The translations under genes were made by a program, and so were the position numbers. This document shows, in pieces, positions 24,380 to 32,340 of a DNA stretch of 64,000 nt (position 1 is the first letter of the stretch; the number at the start of each line of letters is the position of its first letter). The notes under the pieces were generated by a model. The model did not search any database. It was given only the letters and a program-made list of their open reading frames with translations, and had not been told where the DNA came from. The DNA is taken from positions 6,339,001 to 6,403,000 of the forward strand of contig NZ_ASHX02000001.1 of assembly GCF_000478605.2 (NCBI RefSeq), read 5' to 3'. The stretch is from Streptomyces thermolilacinus SPC6 (GTDB lineage Bacteria; Actinomycetota; Actinomycetes; Streptomycetales; Streptomycetaceae).

Positions 24380-24823
24380 GGGTAAGCGAACACCTCATCG
24401 TGAGTCCGGCCGGACCACAGACCCGGCCGGGTGTGGGGGAGCGCGCCACCACGCCGTACGGGCACCAGCGGTGACCGGGCGACTGGGGATGGGCGGCGTG
24501 CGGGGGGTTGAACAGCGCGGTACGGCGGCGGACGCCGTGACGGCTGTCGTGCGGTACGGCATCGGAACGGGCCGATGGAGGACCCGTTCCCGCCGGTCTC
24601 CCGTTCTTCATGACGGGCGCCCGACGCGCGCCGGGGCCAGGGGCCGCGGGTCGGGATCTCCGCCCGGCGGTCCGAGGTGATTTCCCGGCGCGGCGTTGAA
24701 CATAGCGACGGCCATGACGAGTTGACCACGGCCGAATCAGGCATGACCGCCATCGGACACGAGGGTGAAGGGAAGGTGGCCGGCCATGGCCAAAGATCGA
24801 GCGAGCGTCTTATGGTCCTGTCC
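24380..24823. other. Divergent intergenic region between subtilase and LuxR genes
   Basis: 444 bp without a convincing gene. A TATGGT -10-like box at 24811-24816 faces the LuxR gene, seven bases before its ATG at 24824. A TATGTT hexamer near 24697-24702 on the minus strand could serve the subtilase gene. The long frame extending the LuxR gene upstream to 24677 crosses the promoter and is not accepted. Confidence 0.45.
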
Positions 24824-25915
24824 ATGTCATCGAAGATCCCCCACCGGCCGCCCGCGGGGGCACCCGGAGCACCGCCCCGCGCGCCGGAGGCGGACCGGGG
24901 TGAGCCCGACGAGCAGAGCCGCGACCTGGCCATGGGTCGTGCCGCCTACGAGGCGCTCGTCCAGCGGATGGCGCGACCTCAGGAGACGGGCGCCGCTGAC
25001 GCGCGGGAGCCCTTGGCCGAGGACACGGAATCGCTGCCGGAGGACGTACGGCGCTGGCTCGCCGACCGGGGCCTGCTCGACGGGGAGCACCAGCGGGTGC
25101 GTTCACCCCAGCGGGCCCTGCACGAGCTGGTGGCCGAGCACCGGTCACGGATCGACCGGTGCCGCGAGGAGCTTCACCGCGGCCTGGAGGCCGTGGACGA
25201 CGTGCTCAGGCTGCTTCCGGACATGGCGCCCACCCGTTGGGACATTGTTGAAGCCGAGTTCTTCGACGACCGCACCCGGCTGCGCCAGCGGCTCGACGAT
25301 CTGGACGTGCTCTGCCAGGAACAGGTGCTGTGCATGCGCACCAGCTTCCCGGGGAGGGAGGTGCTGGAAGCCGGTGTGGAGTCCGACGTGCGGCTGCTGG
25401 AACGCGGCATCGACCTGCGGCTCCTGGTGACCGCGCGGGCCCTGCGGCGCACCGGCGTCGGTCACTACCTCTCCGTCCTGATGGACCACGGTGCCCAGGT
25501 GCGGGTCGCCGCGACCGTACCGCTCCACCTGAACGTCTTCGACCGGGCCGTCACCGTCATGGCCGTCGGCACAGCCGATGGACACGCCGAGGCCTCCGGC
25601 GACGTCATCCTGCACAGCACGCGGCTCGCCGAGTCCTTCGTCCGTGTCTTCGAACACCACTGGGCCACCGGCCACCCGGCGGCCTCCACGGTCAGGCGCC
25701 CCGGAACGGGCGGCGCGCCAGAGGACTACTCGCCGAGGGAGCGCGAAGTCCTCGCCCTCCTCGCCGCCGGGGCGAAGGACGAGGCGATCGCCCGCCGACT
25801 GGGCTGCTCCGAACGCACCCTGCGCCGCCTGCTGACCGCCCTGGTCGCCAAGCTGGGCGCCGACAGCCGCTTCGCGGCGGGCGTCCAGGCGGTCCGGCTG
25901 GGCCTCATCGACTGA
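24824..25915 (+). CDS. LuxR-type helix-turn-helix regulator with PLD/TrmB-like sensor region
   Basis: 363 residues. Residues 1-50 are proline/alanine-rich. The middle has a helical segment (LHELVAEHRSRIDRCREELH, residues about 100-140). It is followed by a region LLERGIDLRLLVTARALRRT ... LMDHGAQVRVAATVPLHLNV resembling the phospholipase-D-like sensor of TrmB-type regulators. Residues 300-360 are the LuxR C-terminal HTH (YSPREREVLALLAAGAKDEA, RRLGCSERTLRRLLTAL). Streptomycetes have many such proteins controlling secreted enzymes or secondary metabolism. The target is unknown; the divergently transcribed subtilase is the first candidate. It is probably leaderless. Confidence 0.82.
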   Translation: MSSKIPHRPPAGAPGAPPRAPEADRGEPDEQSRDLAMGRAAYEALVQRMARPQETGAADAREPLAEDTESLPEDVRRWLADRGLLDGEHQRVRSPQRALHELVAEHRSRIDRCREELHRGLEAVDDVLRLLPDMAPTRWDIVEAEFFDDRTRLRQRLDDLDVLCQEQVLCMRTSFPGREVLEAGVESDVRLLERGIDLRLLVTARALRRTGVGHYLSVLMDHGAQVRVAATVPLHLNVFDRAVTVMAVGTADGHAEASGDVILHSTRLAESFVRVFEHHWATGHPAASTVRRPGTGGAPEDYSPREREVLALLAAGAKDEAIARRLGCSERTLRRLLTALVAKLGADSRFAAGVQAVRLGLID

Positions 25916-26293
25916 ATCGCCCGGGGCCCGGGCCCGGGGGCCCATGGGCAATGGGCAGGAGGCGGCGCACGAGTGGCGGCCGTCGTCTCGTCACCAGGAG
26001 CACGAGCAGGACCATGGGCAGAGAGCAGGAGCAGGCCCAGGGCCGTGCGCAGGACGTTCTGACGACGGGGAGCAGCGCCGGGGCCTCGGTGCGGTCGCGT
26101 CCCCGTACGGGCGCGAGGCGGGAACCGAGGCTCGAAAGCCCTGCGGGCGTGGGCGCGGTGTGCACGAGCCGCCGTCCGGGCGGAAGCTACGGCCTCCTCG
26201 CGGGTGAGCGGGCGGGGCGGCGGCAGGGGCGGCTTCTTCAAGCCGTCTTCGGCGAAACGGTTTTCGCGGCCCTCGACGGGTTACGCGCTGTCC
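25916..26293. other. Intergenic region with no recognised gene
   Basis: 378 bp. Open frames on both strands have proline/arginine-rich shadow composition. The only notable element is GTTT-N14-GGGTTA ending at 26282, a one-mismatch resemblance to SigB-type promoters, about 12 bp before the next start. Confidence 0.4.
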
Positions 26294-26698
26294 ATGAGTG
26301 AAACGGACAAGAACCAGAGCAAGGGCACGACGACGAGCGCGGGCGGCTCGGCGAACGGGAAGGCCGGTTCCGCCACCGGTTCGGCCGCGAAGTCGGCCGG
26401 GCGTACGGCGCGTTCCGCCGCCGACCGCGTGCGGGAGACCGGCGAGAAGGCCGCGGGCAAGGCCGGTGAGAAGGCGACGGGCACGCTGGCGGTGTCCACC
26501 CAGGTGCTCACCTCCACGGTCAACGGCGTCTGGCGCAAGGCCGCGGTACCGGCGCTGGGCCTCCTCAAGGCCAACCCGGTCACCGCGGGCGGCGTCGCCG
26601 CGGCGGCGGCCGTGGCGGTCGGCGCCTACGCCGGTGGGCGCAGGTCCGTCCGCCGCGCCCACGGCCCCGTCACCCGGCTCACCGGCGGCCGCCTCTGA
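26294..26698 (+). CDS. Alanine/lysine-rich protein with one C-terminal hydrophobic segment
   Basis: 134 residues from ATG 26294 (MSETDKNQSKG). The first 75 residues are low-complexity Ala/Gly/Lys/Ser/Thr with a heptad-like ADRVRETGEKAAGKAGEKAT, reminiscent of LEA-like or histone-H1-like stress proteins. Residues 95-118 (ANPVTAGGVAAAAAVAVGAY) form one hydrophobic helix, ending in a basic tail. It could be a membrane-tethered disordered stress protein. I know no function for this family. The genomic setting (cold-shock gene next, stress sigma at 31 kb) and a possible SigB-like promoter upstream suggest stress induction. Confidence 0.65.
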   Translation: MSETDKNQSKGTTTSAGGSANGKAGSATGSAAKSAGRTARSAADRVRETGEKAAGKAGEKATGTLAVSTQVLTSTVNGVWRKAAVPALGLLKANPVTAGGVAAAAAVAVGAYAGGRRSVRRAHGPVTRLTGGRL

Positions 26699-26712
26699 TC
26701 GGCCCGGCGGCA

Positions 26713-26767
26713 CACCCCGTACGGGGTGCCCGCACCACTGAGCCCCCCAGCCCGCGCCGGGGGGCTC
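26713..26767. terminator. Palindrome plus hairpin terminator
   Basis: CACCCCGTACGGGGTG (26713-26728) is a perfect 16-bp palindrome. It is followed by GAGCCCCCC/GGGGGGCTC (26740-26767) with a 10-base loop. They lie just after the Ala/Lys-rich protein gene. Confidence 0.7.
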
Positions 26768-27034
26768 CGGGCTGCTCGGACTCACCCGGACGGGTCATCA
26801 CGCGCCCCGTGCGACGCTCTTGTTGCGGCCCGCCCGGGCGCACGCCGGGCGGGCCCGTCGGTTCCGGTCGGGGACACGCCTGTTCGGGCTCGTCACGGCG
26901 GCTCGGGAAGCGCACGGCGGGTGAGGTGACACGCGGCCGGGGTACGGCGGCGGGTTGTCCGCCGGTGGGTGGTTTCGGGGCGACGCCAACAAGCGGGGGG
27001 CAGTTGCTCTCTGGTGATGAGCGTTTTCGCGGTG

Positions 27035-27175
27035 TAGCGTCATTGGCAGATGTCGTGGTTCGCAGTTCCTGCCCACGCTGAGGCGTGGGCTTCTTGCTGT
27101 GCAGTGCCTGAGAACCAGGGCGATCACCTCCGGGCCCGCGCGGTGTGGGCCCGATATCGACTGAGAGGCATGAGC
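27035..27175 (+). promoter_or_regulatory. Promoter and structured 5' leader of the cold-shock gene
   Basis: TAGCGT (27035-27040) is a -10 candidate, giving a leader of about 130 bases. The leader contains GCCCACGC/GCGTGGGC with a 4-base loop (27071-27090), followed by a T-rich run, and CGGGCCC/GGGCCCG (27131-27153) just before the ribosome site GAGAGG. Long structured leaders are a known feature of csp mRNAs. Confidence 0.5.
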
Positions 27176-27379
27176 ATGGCCAGCGGAACCGTGAAGTGGT
27201 TCAACTCCGAAAAGGGCTTCGGCTTCATCGCGCAGGACGGCGGCGGTCCGGATGTCTTCGCGCACTACTCCAACATCAACGCCTCGGGTTACCGCGAGCT
27301 CCAGGAGGGCCAGGCGGTGACCTTCGACATCACGCAGGGCCAGAAGGGCCCGCAGGCGGAGAACATCACCCCCGCCTGA
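27176..27379 (+). CDS. Cold-shock protein (CspA family)
   Basis: 67 residues, exactly the family size. MASGTVKWFNSEKGFGFIAQ carries RNP-1 (KGFGFI) and DVFAHYSNI is the RNP-2 strand; QGQKGPQAENITPA is the usual C-terminus. It is an OB-fold RNA/DNA chaperone in the cytoplasm that melts RNA structure during cold or stress. The ATG at 27176 gives GAGAGG at 7-bp spacing; the ATG at 27170 would be too close to it. It is monocistronic with a structured leader and a hairpin about 20 bp after the stop. Confidence 0.95.
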   Translation: MASGTVKWFNSEKGFGFIAQDGGGPDVFAHYSNINASGYRELQEGQAVTFDITQGQKGPQAENITPA

Positions 27380-27400
27380 TCCGCCGAACAGGCGAACGCC

Positions 27401-27433
27401 GGGGCCTCCGGGAGCACACGCTCCGGGGGCCCT
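27401..27433 (+). terminator. Imperfect hairpin after the cold-shock gene
   Basis: GGGGCCTCCGGGAGC, loop ACAC, GCTCCGGGGGCCC pair with one G-G mismatch and one wobble, 20 bp past the stop. Confidence 0.5.
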
Positions 27434-27696
27434 GGCCCGTTCCGGCAACTGGCCGCCCGGGACCCCGCCGGGGCTCCGACCGCCTCTGCCGCCACCGCGA
27501 CCCCCGACCGCCACCGTCAGACCGCGGTCCCAACCGCCACCGCCACCCTCGCCGCCTCAGCCGCGTTCGCCCGTCTCCAACGCCGCCCGCACGTGGTGGT
27601 CATGGCTTTCCGGGACGGGGGTACACGACCGTCTCCGGTAAGCGGAGCGCGCGGCTCCCGAGATTGGGCCGCGCCGACGAGGAGGAGGACTTCCCC
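27434..27696. other. Intergenic leader before the SRPBCC gene
   Basis: About 260 bp without a gene. The open frame that would extend the SRPBCC protein upstream to 27145 overlaps the cold-shock gene and is a composition artefact. Confidence 0.5.
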
Positions 27697-28149
27697 ATGT
27701 CGCAGGTCGAGGAATCCGTCACGGTGGACGTTCCGGTCCGCACCGCGTACGACCAGTGGACCCAGTTCGAGACGTTCCCCCAGTTCATGGAGGGCGTGGA
27801 ACGGATCGAACAGCGCACCGACACGCTCACCCACTGGACGACCAACGTGAACGGGGTGAGCAGGTCCTTCGACGCCAGGATCACCGAGCAGATCCCCGAC
27901 GAGCGCGTTGCCTGGACGACCGTGGACGGCGAGGCCAGGCAGGCCGGGGTCGTCACTTTCCACCGCATCGACGACTCCACCACCAAGGTCATGCTCCAGA
28001 TGGACTTCGAGCCCGATGGCGTGGCGGAGACCGTCGGCGACAAGCTGGGCTTCGTCAAGCGGCAGGTCCGCGGCGACCTGGAGCGGTTCAAGTCCTTCAT
28101 CGAGAGCCGGGGTACGGAAACCGGCGCCTGGCGCGGCGAGGTCGTCTGA
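27697..28149 (+). CDS. SRPBCC (polyketide-cyclase/START-like) family protein
   Basis: 150 residues from ATG 27697, preceded by GGAGGAGGA. SVTVDVPVRTAYDQWTQFET, FPQFMEGVERIEQ and WRITEQ-like strands (ARITEQIPDERVAWTT), then LGFVKRQVRGDLERFKSFIE, give the helix-grip fold of the coenzyme-Q-binding COQ10/cyclase group in full length. These proteins bind lipids or polyketides in a hydrophobic cavity; most single-domain streptomycete copies are not in antibiotic clusters and have unknown ligands. It is followed by a strong terminator. Confidence 0.87.
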   Translation: MSQVEESVTVDVPVRTAYDQWTQFETFPQFMEGVERIEQRTDTLTHWTTNVNGVSRSFDARITEQIPDERVAWTTVDGEARQAGVVTFHRIDDSTTKVMLQMDFEPDGVAETVGDKLGFVKRQVRGDLERFKSFIESRGTETGAWRGEVV

Positions 28150-28159
28150 CGAGCCGCCC

Positions 28160-28199
28160 CACCGCCCTCGTACCGGCCGCCGGGGGTACGAGGGCGGTG
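28160..28199. terminator. Perfect hairpin after the SRPBCC gene
   Basis: CACCGCCCTCGTACC and GGTACGAGGGCGGTG pair over 15 bp with a 10-base loop. It lies between convergent genes and so can serve both strands. Confidence 0.8.
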
Positions 28200-28208
28200 A
28201 CCGGCCCA

Positions 28209-28237
28209 TGACCACGCCGTCGGCCGCGGTGTGGTCA
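28209..28237 (-). terminator. Small hairpin at the expected end of the 84-residue minus-strand ORF
   Basis: TGACCAC and GTGGTCA pair across 15 bases. On the minus strand its first three bases would be the TGA stop of the small ORF if one G were added to the preceding G-run. Confidence 0.45.
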
Positions 28238-28488
28238 GGACCCCGCCCGCGGTTGCGGGGGTGCTGCCGGGCCCGGCGTTCGTTGCCGAACTTGTACGCG
28301 CCCGTCCAGCGGGCCATCACCAGCTGGGCGTCGCCCGACTCAACCTCGGCCAGGAAGCGTGCGGCGCGCCGGCCGCGCAGCGCGGCGGGGGAGCGCTGGT
28401 GATGGGCGATCAGGATCGTGCCGTCGGCACGCCGGACGTAGGAGAACCCTCGGGTCGTGGCATGCGGGGGATCGTACGCAGCGCGCAC
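28235..28488 (-). CDS. Small conserved hypothetical protein, probably frameshifted at its last codons
   Basis: From GTG 28488 the minus frame reads GFSYVRRADGTILIAHHQRS, LRGRRAARFLAEVESGDAQL and VMARWTGAYKFGNERRA, ending RQHPRNRGRG. I recall short actinobacterial proteins with this RRADGT ... NER.A..HPRNRR pattern, so the coding signal is real though not annotated by simple ORF length. As given, the frame has no stop here and would run into the SRPBCC gene. One more G in the run near 28241-28250 would place TGA at 28237-28235, directly on a small hairpin. It is either a real loss of stop or a sequencing slip. Function unknown; highly basic. Confidence 0.5.
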
Positions 28489-28554
28489 GGCACGGAAGTA
28501 GTGCTTTTCCGGGACCGGCCCAGGCGGGAGCGGCGGCCGTACACGAGGAGCGAC

Positions 28555-29439
28555 ATGTTCGACGGCTTCACACTGGCCAGTCGCGAGGGCGACGGGGCGA
28601 CGCTGCGCGTCAGGTTCGGCGGCAGCGGCCCGGCGGTGCTGCTTCTGCACGGCCATCCGCGCACGCACGCGACGTGGCACCGCGTTGCCCCGCTCCTGGC
28701 CGCCGCGGGCCGTACGGTGGTCTGCCCCGACCTGCGCGGCTACGGCCGGTCGTCCAAACCCCCGACCGACGCGGACCACCGCCCGTACTCCAAACGCGCC
28801 ATGGCGGCGGACTGCCTGGCCGTGATGCGCGGGCTCGGGCACGAGCGCTTCGCCGTCGTCGGTCACGACCGGGGCGCGTACGTCGCCACCCGCCTCGCCC
28901 TGGACCATCCGCGGGCCGTCTCCGCGCTGAGCGTGCTCGACGCCGTGCCCATCGGTGAGGCGCTGCGGCGCTGCGACGCGACGTTCGCCGCGAGCTGGTG
29001 GCACTGGTTCTTCCTCGGACAGAGCGCCAAGCCCGCCGAGCGGGTCATCAACGCCGACCCGGACGCCTGGTACCAGGGCACCCCTCAGCAGATGGGCGCC
29101 GCGGCGTACGAGGACTACCGTCGCGCCATCCACGATCCGGCCACCGTGCACGCCATGTGCGAGGACTACCGGGCCGGGCTCGGCATCGACCGCGCGCACG
29201 ACGACGCCGACCGCCGGGCCGGGCGGCGCGTCACCTGCCCCGTGCAAGTCCTGTGGGCCACCCGCGACGACATGGCCGACCTCTACGGCGAGGTGCTGGG
29301 CGTGTGGCGCGACTGGGCGGGGGCCCGGCTGGAAGGCGGCCCGATCGAATCCGGCCACCACATCGCGGAGGACGCTCCCGAGGCCCTCGTCCGGGCCCTT
29401 ACCGGGTTCTGGGGGACCGGAGGGGTACGGCCGACGTGA
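28555..29439 (+). CDS. Alpha/beta hydrolase, fluoroacetate-dehalogenase-like
   Basis: 294 residues from ATG 28555 with GAGGAG 4 bp upstream. LLLHGHPRTHATWHRVAPLL is the oxyanion region. VVGHDRGAYVATRLALDHP is the nucleophile elbow with Asp, not Ser, as in haloacetate dehalogenases and epoxide hydrolases. SWWHWFFLGQ matches the His-Trp pair that binds the halide in fluoroacetate dehalogenases. GGPIESGHHIAEDAPEALV carries the catalytic His. The likely reaction is hydrolytic dehalogenation of a short halo-acid or epoxide opening; substrate not provable here. Cytosolic, monocistronic. Confidence 0.87.
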   Translation: MFDGFTLASREGDGATLRVRFGGSGPAVLLLHGHPRTHATWHRVAPLLAAAGRTVVCPDLRGYGRSSKPPTDADHRPYSKRAMAADCLAVMRGLGHERFAVVGHDRGAYVATRLALDHPRAVSALSVLDAVPIGEALRRCDATFAASWWHWFFLGQSAKPAERVINADPDAWYQGTPQQMGAAAYEDYRRAIHDPATVHAMCEDYRAGLGIDRAHDDADRRAGRRVTCPVQVLWATRDDMADLYGEVLGVWRDWAGARLEGGPIESGHHIAEDAPEALVRALTGFWGTGGVRPT

Positions 29440-29467
29440 CGGGCGAGCCGCGGGGTACGCGAACCGT

Positions 29468-29776
29468 ATGGCACCGAAGAAGTACGCGGTCGCGGCCTCC
29501 GGGCGGTGGACCGAAGAGGAGGACGGGCTGCGGCGCAGGCTCCCCGCCGGCGAGGTCCACGCCTGGGAGCCCGGCCGGAACGAGACCGTCTGCGGGCTTT
29601 CCCTCAGCCGGTCCCAGCTGACACGCTTTCCTCATGTGACCTGGACGGACGCGCTCCCCGACTCCGGAGGCGCCGCCGACCGGGTCCAGCGCCTGTGCCC
29701 CCGCTGCGCGTCGGCCGCCGGACGCCGCGGCGGCGACGCGCGCCCCCGGTGGCAGCGTACGAACCCCCGCCCCTGA
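29468..29776 (+). CDS. Small conserved hypothetical protein with a putative zinc site
   Basis: 102 residues from ATG 29468. WTEEEDGLRRRLPAGEVHAW, ETVCGLSLSRSQLTRFPHV and a late LCPRCASAAGRRGG: three cysteines plus histidines (VCGL, CPRC, FPHVTW) could bind one zinc. I recall similar streptomycete proteins of unknown function with the same order. The C-terminus is basic. It follows the hydrolase by 28 bp without an obvious ribosome site, so it may be leaderless or co-transcribed. Confidence 0.65.
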   Translation: MAPKKYAVAASGRWTEEEDGLRRRLPAGEVHAWEPGRNETVCGLSLSRSQLTRFPHVTWTDALPDSGGAADRVQRLCPRCASAAGRRGGDARPRWQRTNPRP

Positions 29777-29989
29777 CGGCGCCGACAGTACGGGGCGGCT
29801 GTCCGCCGAGCGGACGGCACCGCCCCCCGACAGCACCGACCGCCCGCGCCGACCAGCCCGCGCCCGGATCACACTGCCCGCGCCCAGCGGGCCCCGCTCC
29901 TCGAGGAGCGTCACCAGCACCACAGACGCCGGAAGCCCCCAAGCACCGCACGCACCCCAAGCCCAGCCCACGTCACCGAAAGGCGCCAG

Positions 29990-31171
29990 ATGACCACCGA
30001 CAGCCCCACCGCCGGCCACGAACGCGAGCAGCGGCTCAGACGGCGACTGGAACGGCTCATCGGCGTGGCCGCCACCGAGGGGAACGAACTCGTGGCGCTG
30101 CGCAACGGTGACGAGATCTTCCCCGCCATGCTGGACACCATCCGCGCCGCCCGGCACACCATCGACATGATGACGTTCGTGTACTGGCGCGGCCAGATCG
30201 CCCGGGACTTCGCGGCCGCGCTCGCCGACCGGGCACGCGCCGGGGTCCGCGTACGGCTGCTCCTCGACGGGTTCGGCGCCCGGCGGATAGAGACGGACCT
30301 CCTCGACGACATGGACGCGGCCGGCGTGCAGGTCGCCTGGTTCCGCAAGCCGGTGTGGCTGTCCCCGTTCAAGCAGAACCACCGCTGCCACCGCAAGGCG
30401 CTCATCGTGGACGAGCACACGGCGTTCACCGGTGGCGTCGGCATCGCCGAGGAGTGGTGCGGCGACGCCCGGAACCCCGCCGAGTGGCGCGACACGCACG
30501 TGCGGGTCCGCGGCCCGGCCGTGGACGGCGTCGCCGCCGCGTTCGCGCAGAACTGGGCCGAGTGCCACGACGAGCTGTACGACGAGCGCGACCGCTTCAC
30601 CGAGCACGCCCAGCACGGCACGTCCGTCGTCCAGGTCGTCCGCGGCTCCGCGAGCATCGGCTGGCAGGACATGCAGACGCTCATCCGCGTCATGCTGACC
30701 TCGGCGGAGGAGCGCTTCCGCCTCGCCACCGCCTACTTCGCGCCCGACAGGTACTTCGTCGACCTGCTCCGCGACACGGCGCGGCGGGGCGTACGGGTGG
30801 AGATCCTGCTGCCCGGCCCGTACACCGACCAACGCGCGTCCCTGCTCGCCGGGCAAGCCTACTACCGCGACCTGCTGGAGGCCGGGGTGGACATCTGGCA
30901 GTACCAGCCGACCATGATGCACGCCAAGATCATCACCGTGGACCGGGTGGCGTCGCTCATCGGCTCCACGAACTTCAACCGCCGCTCCATGGACCACGAC
31001 GAGGAGGTCATGCTCGCCGTGCTCGACCGGGAGTTCACCGCCACCCTCGACGCGCACTACGACGAGGACATCGCCCGCAGCACGGCCATCGACCTGTCCC
31101 GCTGGAAACACCGCGCCGCCCCCCAGCGTCTGCGGGAGGCGGCGGTCGCTCCGTTCCGGAGGTTCCTGTAG
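29990..31171 (+). CDS. Phospholipase D-like protein (cardiolipin-synthase type)
   Basis: 393 residues with two HKD motifs: NHRCHRKALIVDEHTAFTGG (about 125-145, HxKx4D) and MMHAKIITVDRVASLIGSTN (about 305-325), the signature pair of the PLD superfamily. The spacing and the final NFNRRSMDHDEEVMLAVLD match bacterial cardiolipin synthases, but there are no N-terminal membrane helices. It may be a soluble or peripheral phosphatidyl-transferase/phospholipase acting on membrane lipids. GAAAGG precedes the ATG. It ends 4 bp before the end of the convergent sigma factor gene. Confidence 0.88.
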   Translation: MTTDSPTAGHEREQRLRRRLERLIGVAATEGNELVALRNGDEIFPAMLDTIRAARHTIDMMTFVYWRGQIARDFAAALADRARAGVRVRLLLDGFGARRIETDLLDDMDAAGVQVAWFRKPVWLSPFKQNHRCHRKALIVDEHTAFTGGVGIAEEWCGDARNPAEWRDTHVRVRGPAVDGVAAAFAQNWAECHDELYDERDRFTEHAQHGTSVVQVVRGSASIGWQDMQTLIRVMLTSAEERFRLATAYFAPDRYFVDLLRDTARRGVRVEILLPGPYTDQRASLLAGQAYYRDLLEAGVDIWQYQPTMMHAKIITVDRVASLIGSTNFNRRSMDHDEEVMLAVLDREFTATLDAHYDEDIARSTAIDLSRWKHRAAPQRLREAAVAPFRRFL

Positions 31172-31175
31172 CGGC

Positions 31176-32027
31176 TCAGCGGGTGGTCAGCATGCCCTCG
31201 CGCAGCCGCTTCAGAGTTCGCGAGAGCAGACGCGACACATGCATCTGCGAGCAGCCCAGCTGCTCACCGATCTGCGCCTGCGTGAGCTCCTCCACGAACC
31301 GGAGGTGCAAGATGCGCCGGTCGCGATCGTCCAATTGCGCGATCAGCGGCGCCAGCGACTGGAAGTCCTCCACCAGCGCCATCGCCGGGTCCTCGGTGCC
31401 GATGAAGTCGGCCAGCGCGGTCTCGCCGGTCTCGTCGCCGCTGATGGCGGCGTCGAGGGACGACGAGTTGTAGCCGTTCGACGCGAGCCGCGCCTCGATG
31501 ACCTCCTCCTCCGAGAGGTTCATCAGCTCCGCCAGCTCCCGGACGGTCGGCGTACGGCCCAGTCGGCTGCGCAGCTCCTCGGTCGCCCGGGCCAGCTCCA
31601 CGCGCGCCTCCTGGAGGCGCCGCGGGACGTGGACGGCCCACGACGTGTCCCGGAAGAACCGCTTGATCTCGCCCACGATGTACGGGACGGCGAACGTGGT
31701 GAACTCCACCTCGCGGGAGAGCTCGAACCGGTCGATCGCCTTGATCAGGCCGATCATGCCCACCTGGACGATGTCGTCCATCTCGTCGCCGCGGCTGCGG
31801 AACCGGCCCGCCGCGTACCGGACGAGGGACATGTTCATCTCGATCAGCGTGTTGCGGGCGTACTGGTACTCGTGCGTGCCCTCCTCCAGCACCGCGAGCT
31901 GCTCCAGGAACAGCTTCGTCAGCGCGCGGGCGTCCTTCGGGGGGACGTTCCGGGGGTCCTCCACCTCCGGCAGCGTGGCGATACCGCTGTTGGCCCTCGT
32001 CATCGTGTCGGTCGTCGCCACCGTCAT
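31176..32027 (-). CDS. RNA polymerase sigma factor, SigB/SigF/SigG subfamily
   Basis: 283 residues. Region 2 includes NMSLVRYAAGRFRSRGDEMD, DIVQVGMIGLIKAIDRFE and VEFTTFAVPYIVGEIKRFFR; region 3 is VHVPRRLQEARVELARATEE; region 4 is LDDRDRRILHLRFVEELTQA and GEQLGCSQMHVSRLLSRTLK. All four DNA/core-binding regions are intact. This is the stress/sporulation subfamily controlled by RsbW-like anti-sigma kinases. GAGGAGGGACG precedes the ATG at 32027. A promoter of its own class (GCAT-N15-GGGTAG) lies about 55 bp upstream, so positive autoregulation is expected. Anti-sigma and antagonist candidates are encoded 2.6-14 kb downstream in the window. Confidence 0.95.
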   Translation of the reverse strand: MTVATTDTMTRANSGIATLPEVEDPRNVPPKDARALTKLFLEQLAVLEEGTHEYQYARNTLIEMNMSLVRYAAGRFRSRGDEMDDIVQVGMIGLIKAIDRFELSREVEFTTFAVPYIVGEIKRFFRDTSWAVHVPRRLQEARVELARATEELRSRLGRTPTVRELAELMNLSEEEVIEARLASNGYNSSSLDAAISGDETGETALADFIGTEDPAMALVEDFQSLAPLIAQLDDRDRRILHLRFVEELTQAQIGEQLGCSQMHVSRLLSRTLKRLREGMLTTR

Positions 32028-32340
32028 CGTCCCTCCTCATCCGCGGATACTGCACGACCCTGCGGGGTCGATATGGCGCGCCTACCCAGTCGTCTCACCC
32101 TCATGCCCCCCAATTTCGCACGCGGGGGAGAATGCCTGCTGTCCGGCCCCCAGCCCCCGGCCTCCCGCCCCCGGCGCGGGGCGCGCGGTGCGGGGCGCGA
32201 GAGTGGCGCAGGCGGTTGGGCGGCGCACGCGGTGCACACGCGGTCGCTCCCACCTTCCGAGCGGGCCGTGCCTCCGTGCGACCTCGGTCCCGGCGCCGAG
32301 CGGCTTGTGGACTTCCGGAACGGCCGGTCACGCTGAGGAA
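32028..32340. other. Divergent intergenic region upstream of the sigma factor gene
   Basis: 313 bp. It contains the SigB-type promoter of the sigma gene (separate entry). The rest is G/C-rich, with no convincing ORF or clear promoter for the membrane-phosphatase gene. Confidence 0.5.
32082..32106 (-). promoter_or_regulatory. SigB-type autoregulatory promoter of the sigma factor gene
   Basis: Minus strand: GCAT (32106-32103), 15 bp, GGGTAG (32087-32082), continuing GCGCGC. The same GCAT-N15-GGGTAGGCGCGC arrangement precedes the DUF5133 gene at 41873-41897. Confidence 0.65.

Larger units (their letters stand above)
26699..27175. other. Intergenic region: terminators, then cold-shock leader
   Basis: 477 bp. 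The first part holds a 16-bp palindrome and a terminator; the second part is the predicted 5' leader of the cold-shock gene. Each is listed separately. The middle (26770-27000) shows nothing recognisable. Confidence 0.5.

Noticed and set aside
26260..26282. SigB-type promoter before the Ala/Lys-rich protein (GTTT-N14-GGGTTA)
   Set aside because: The -10 reads GGGTTA and not GGGTA; it was kept only as a weak resemblance and not listed as a promoter.
27145..27696. N-terminal extension of the SRPBCC protein
   Set aside because: It would overlap the cold-shock gene in another frame; a good ribosome site lies directly before ATG 27697.
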